DNA from: Actinoplanes ianthinogenes
GTDB lineage: Bacteria; Actinomycetota; Actinomycetes; Mycobacteriales; Micromonosporaceae
Length of the DNA stretch: 64,000 nt
Assembly: GCF_018324205.1 (NCBI RefSeq)
Contig: NZ_AP023356.1
Location: forward strand, 8,438,501 to 8,502,500
Direction: 5' to 3'
Part shown: positions 61,038-64,000 of the stretch, in pieces
Numbering within the stretch: the first letter of the stretch is position 1
How the letters are laid out: each line of letters opens with the position of its first letter
Translations under genes and position numbers: made by a program
Notes under the pieces: generated by a model
What the model saw: the letters and a program-made list of their open reading frames with translations, nothing else
What the model was told of the DNA's origin: nothing
Databases searched by the model: none

Positions 61038-62159
61038 TTACGCGAGCTCGCGCAGGATACCGACGATGTATTTCTGGTCGTCGTCGGTGATTTTGTGGTG
61101 CAACGGCAGGATCAGCGAGTCGCGGGTGATTTGCTCGGTCACCGGCAACGGCGCCGCAGTGACGTCCGCGTATGCCGGCTCCAGGTGTGCCGCCATGATG
61201 CCGCGCCGCGCCGAGACGCCACGTTTCGCCAGCTCGGCGAGGACCTCGTCGCGGTCGGTGCGATAGTCCGGAGTGAGCAGCACCCAGAACGACTGATAGT
61301 TCGTGGTGCCGTACGCCGGGTCGCGAACCGGGACCAGACCGTCGATGCCGTCGAGCAACTCGTGGTACCGGGCGGCCAGCTCCCGGCGCTGGGCCACCAG
61401 TCCGGCCAGCCGGCCGAGCTGGACCAGGCCGACCGCGGCCTGGATGTCGGTCATCCGGTAGTTGTACGCCGTCTCCAGGTACGCCTCGAGCACCGGCTGC
61501 GAGCTCTTGTGCCGGTCGGCCGCCGACACGTTCATCCCGTGCTCCCGCAGCCGCCGCAGTCGCACGGCCGCCTCCGCGTCGTCCACGGTGACCATGCCGC
61601 CCTCGCCGGTGGTGAGCACCTTGCGCGGGTGGAACGACCAGGCCGCGACGGCGGCGCCGGTTCCCGCGGGCGTACCGTAAGCGGTTGATCCCGCCGCGCA
61701 GGCGGCGTCCTCGACGAGCGCCAGACCCCAGCCCTCAGCGGCCTTGCGCAGCCCCACGGTGTCGAACGGCACGCCGCCCTGGTGCACCGCGATGATCGCT
61801 CTGGTCCGCGGGGTGCGCACCGCGTCGATCGTCTCGACGGTCAGGTTCCCGGTGGCCAGGTCCACGTCGGCGAAGATCGGCGTCGCGCCGACGTAACGGA
61901 CCGCGTTCGCCGTGGCGATGAACGACAGCGACGGGACGATGACCTCGTCACCCGGTGCGATGCCGTGCAGGACCAGGGCCAGGTGCAGCGCCGTCGTGCA
62001 GGAGCTGACCGCGACACCGTGCCCGGCGCCGACCGTGGCCGCGAACTCCTTCTCGAACTGCGCGACCCGCGGGCCCTGGGCGACCCAGCCGGAACGGACC
62101 GCGTCCGCCGCCGCCTGGGCTTCCTCTTCCCCGAGCATGGGGATCATCACGGGGATCAC
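61038..62159 (-). CDS. DegT/DnrJ/EryC1/StrS-family sugar aminotransferase
   Basis: This 373-residue PLP-dependent aminotransferase acts on nucleotide-bound keto-sugars. The N-terminus reads MLGEEEAQAAADAVRSGWVAQGPRVAQFE and the active-site region VSSCTTALHLAL. The PLP lysine is in SFHPRKVLTTGEGGM, and the binding Asp in LVEDAACAAGS. GTG 62159 is preferred because its GTGA overlaps the epimerase stop (62156-62159); ATG 62147 and 62138 are alternatives. It makes an amino sugar from the product of the oxidoreductase and epimerase upstream; last gene of the operon. Confidence 0.92.
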   Translation of the reverse strand: MIPVMIPMLGEEEAQAAADAVRSGWVAQGPRVAQFEKEFAATVGAGHGVAVSSCTTALHLALVLHGIAPGDEVIVPSLSFIATANAVRYVGATPIFADVDLATGNLTVETIDAVRTPRTRAIIAVHQGGVPFDTVGLRKAAEGWGLALVEDAACAAGSTAYGTPAGTGAAVAAWSFHPRKVLTTGEGGMVTVDDAEAAVRLRRLREHGMNVSAADRHKSSQPVLEAYLETAYNYRMTDIQAAVGLVQLGRLAGLVAQRRELAARYHELLDGIDGLVPVRDPAYGTTNYQSFWVLLTPDYRTDRDEVLAELAKRGVSARRGIMAAHLEPAYADVTAAPLPVTEQITRDSLILPLHHKITDDDQKYIVGILRELA

Positions 62160-63121
62160 TTGGACGCCCGCCACCAGTCGACGAGCTGCTGGAGACCCTC
62201 GGTGAGGCTGATCTCGGCGCGGAAGCCGATCTTCTCGGACGCCGCGTCGGTGGAGGCCAGCCGGCGGGTCACGCCGTTGACCGCGCGGGCCGGGCCGTGC
62301 TCCGGCGCCAGGTCCGACTTCATCACCGCGGAGAGCGCGGCGGCCAGCTCCTTGAGGCTGGTCTCCTCGCCGGACGCGATGTTGAACACGTCGTCGGTGA
62401 CGTCCGCCTTCGCCGCCAGGATGTTGGCGCGAGCGATGTCGGCCACGTGCACGAAGTCCATGGTCTGCAGGCCGTCGCCGAGGATCAGCGGGGGAGTGCC
62501 CGACTCGATCCGCTCCATCCACCGGATCAGCACCTCGGTGTACAGGCCGTAGATGTCCATCCGCGGGCCGTACACGTTGAAGTACCGCAGCGCGACGTAG
62601 TCCAGATCCTTCATGGCCTTGAAGCTGCGCAGGGTGGCCTCGTTGAACGCCTTGGCCGCGCCGTAGAACGTGTCGTTGTTGTACGGGTGGTGACGCTCGG
62701 TCGTCGGGAACTCCTCGGCCAGCCCGTAGACCGACGCCGACGAGGACGCGATGACCTTCTTCACGCCGGCCTCGGCGGCCGCCTCGACCACGTTGAACGT
62801 GCCGTCGACCAGCACCTCGTTGGCCAGCCGCGGCTCCTCGGCACACTGCGTGATCCGGATCGCGGCCAGGTGGAACACCAGGTCCTTGCCGGCGGTCACC
62901 GACCGCACCAGCTCCACGTCGCGGATGTCGCCCTCGACCAGCGTGACCGGCCCGTTCTCCAGCGCCCAGGCCAGGTTCTCGCGCCGGCCGCGGACGAAGT
63001 TGTCCAGGACGACGATCTCCGCGGCCCCGCCCCGGACGAGTTCGTCGACCACGTGCGAGCCGATGGTGCCCGCCCCGCCGGTGACCAGGGCGCGCGCGCC
63101 CTCGATCGATACAGCCGTCAC
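62156..63121 (-). CDS. NAD-dependent epimerase/dehydratase (extended SDR)
   Basis: This 321-residue nucleotide-sugar enzyme has GGAGTIGSHVVDELV (NAD Rossmann motif), SSSASVYG (catalytic Ser) and the YGAAK motif (Tyr-x-x-x-Lys) in NNDTFYGAAKAFNE, and RYFNVYGPR. It probably epimerises or dehydrates a UDP/GDP sugar. Its GTG start overlaps the stop of the oxidoreductase (GTGA, 63118-63121) and its stop overlaps the aminotransferase start, so all three are translationally coupled. Confidence 0.93.
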   Translation of the reverse strand: MTAVSIEGARALVTGGAGTIGSHVVDELVRGGAAEIVVLDNFVRGRRENLAWALENGPVTLVEGDIRDVELVRSVTAGKDLVFHLAAIRITQCAEEPRLANEVLVDGTFNVVEAAAEAGVKKVIASSSASVYGLAEEFPTTERHHPYNNDTFYGAAKAFNEATLRSFKAMKDLDYVALRYFNVYGPRMDIYGLYTEVLIRWMERIESGTPPLILGDGLQTMDFVHVADIARANILAAKADVTDDVFNIASGEETSLKELAAALSAVMKSDLAPEHGPARAVNGVTRRLASTDAASEKIGFRAEISLTEGLQQLVDWWRASK

Positions 63122-63486
63122 GCCATGTGCCCTTCGTTGAGCTTGATCATCGTGCCGCCCTCGGCAAGGCTACGGGAGGCCGCCTGGAGCAGCTCCAGCA
63201 CCCGCAGGCCGGAGCGGCCGTCGGTGAGCGCGGGCGTCTTCGTGGTGATCGCCCGTGCGTATTCCTCGACCATGGTGCGCAGCGCCTCCCGCTCGGTCAG
63301 CGCCGGCGCCACCATGTCGCCGGACCGGTACGAGATCAGGATGTCCCGGCGCTGCTCGTCGCCGAGCTCGTCCGGCGACGCCACGTCGACGCCCCGGTCG
63401 TAGATGGCCAGCCGCTGGCTGGGGTTGAGGTCGTCCCACACCAGCGTCCGCTTCGAACCGCCGAAGATCGCGGTGCGGATCTTCAC
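63118..63486 (-). pseudogene. Gfo/Idh/MocA oxidoreductase, C-terminal part after frameshift
   Basis: These 122 residues (VKIRTAIFGGSKRTLVWDDLN, then DGRSGLRVLELLQAASRSLAEG) are the C-terminal part of a Gfo/Idh/MocA sugar dehydrogenase. They continue directly from the sequence ending NWLSP in the other frame: relatives have NWLSPVKIRT without a break. Loss of one G (CCGTGAAG instead of CCGGTGAAG) shifts the frame and creates a TGA. The resulting GTGA would allow re-initiation at GTG 63486, so a separate C-terminal polypeptide might still be made. Confidence 0.8.
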
Positions 63487-64000
63487 GGGGACAGCCAGTT
63501 GACGTGGATGTGCGCGATCGCGCCGTTGCTCAGCTGGAGCGTCAGGTAGGCCACGCAGGCCCGGCCCGCGCCGATGCCGTCCGCGCCGTGCGCGGCCACC
63601 GCCACCGGGGTGAGACCCTCGGGCAGCACGAAGTCCAGGATCGACAGGTCGTGCGGCGCCAGGTCCCAGAGCACGTCGATGTCCCGCTGCACCAGGCCCA
63701 GGTTGATCCGGACCGAGTCCAGGAAGTGCAGCTCACCCAGCTCGCCGGCGTGCAGCAGCTCACGGATGCGCAGCACCGCGGGGGTGTAGCAGTAGGTGTG
63801 GTCGCACATCAGGGTCAGGCCGCGCTCGTCGGCCTCCTCGACCAGCTGCCGGCCCTCCTCGTAGGTGGCCGCCAGCGGCTTCTCGACCAGCACGTGCTTG
63901 CCGGCGCGCAGCGCGGCCAGGGCGACCTTCAGGTGGGTGCCGGCCGGGGTGGCGATCGCCACCGCCTGCACCTGTGGGTCGGCCAGGACCTCCTCCAGGT
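63483..64000 (-). pseudogene. Gfo/Idh/MocA oxidoreductase, N-terminal part (5' end outside window, frameshifted)
   Basis: The visible part of a nucleotide-sugar dehydrogenase of the Gfo/Idh/MocA family has VAIATPAGTHLKVALAALRAGKHVLVEKPLA (the catalytic EKP motif and NAD-side loop, given in part) and DVLWDLAPHDLSILDFVLP. It is the entry step of the operon, oxidising a sugar to the keto form used by the aminotransferase. It ends NWLSP-stop at 63483 because of a one-base frameshift. The start lies beyond 64000. Confidence 0.82.

Overview
The window is very GC-rich, densely coding DNA with GTG/TTG starts, ATGA/GTGA stop-start overlaps and an actinobacterial gene set: large LuxR regulators with ATPase domains, ECF sigma, CGNR zinc finger, GPP34, SpoIIE phosphatase and a methyl-accepting chemotaxis protein. 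Together these suggest a filamentous, motile-spored actinomycete of the Micromonosporaceae, most like Actinoplanes. This is an inference from gene content; no rRNA or other marker gene is present. I saw no tRNA, rRNA, insertion sequence, prophage or CRISPR array.

Layout. 1-7.7 kb: ECF sigma factor with its partner membrane protein, Dps, a PfkB sugar kinase, a DeoR regulator diverging from a NudK-like Nudix hydrolase, a pyruvate oxidase-type TPP enzyme and a patatin. 8.0-13.8 kb: a co-directional trio of membrane metallophosphoesterase, Vps62-like membrane protein and GMC oxidoreductase. 13.8-16.1 kb: a quinone oxidoreductase divergent from an AraC regulator that carries a long Ala/Gly insertion. 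16.1-17.2 kb: a non-coding block with two tandem-repeat families. 17.2-28.2 kb: secreted and hydrolytic enzymes, namely a sulfatase, a lipoprotein, a secreted zinc metalloprotease, an operon of three unrelated alpha/beta hydrolases, a metallo-beta-lactamase-fold hydrolase that shares an upstream motif with that operon, and a GH127 arabinofuranosidase. 28.2-28.8 kb: a second array of the same 63-bp hairpin repeat. 28.8-36.8 kb: two divergent LuxR/ATPase regulators sharing three 21-bp-phased direct repeats, then a PAS-SpoIIE-HATPase-STAS phosphatase.

37-52.7 kb: an amino-acid permease/acetamidase/GPP34 operon, an ArsR-SRPBCC pair with a clear leaderless promoter, an EamA exporter divergent from a CGNR protein, a serine hydrolase, a chemoreceptor, a GH43 arabinanase preceded by a LacI-type operator, several small stress or membrane proteins and a TetM/OtrA-type ribosomal protection protein. 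52.8-61.0 kb: a four-gene ABC exporter (two ATPases, two FtsX-type permeases) whose first gene has lost its normal start and is joined to a truncated pobA. 61.0-64.0 kb: a sugar-modification operon (oxidoreductase, epimerase, aminotransferase) linked by GTGA overlaps; the oxidoreductase is split by a one-base frameshift.

The most unusual feature is the pair of 63-bp repeat arrays. Both lie between the 3' ends of convergent genes, in the same orientation 12 kb apart, and each unit is built around a long inverted repeat. They look like an actinobacterial REP/BIME-type element.
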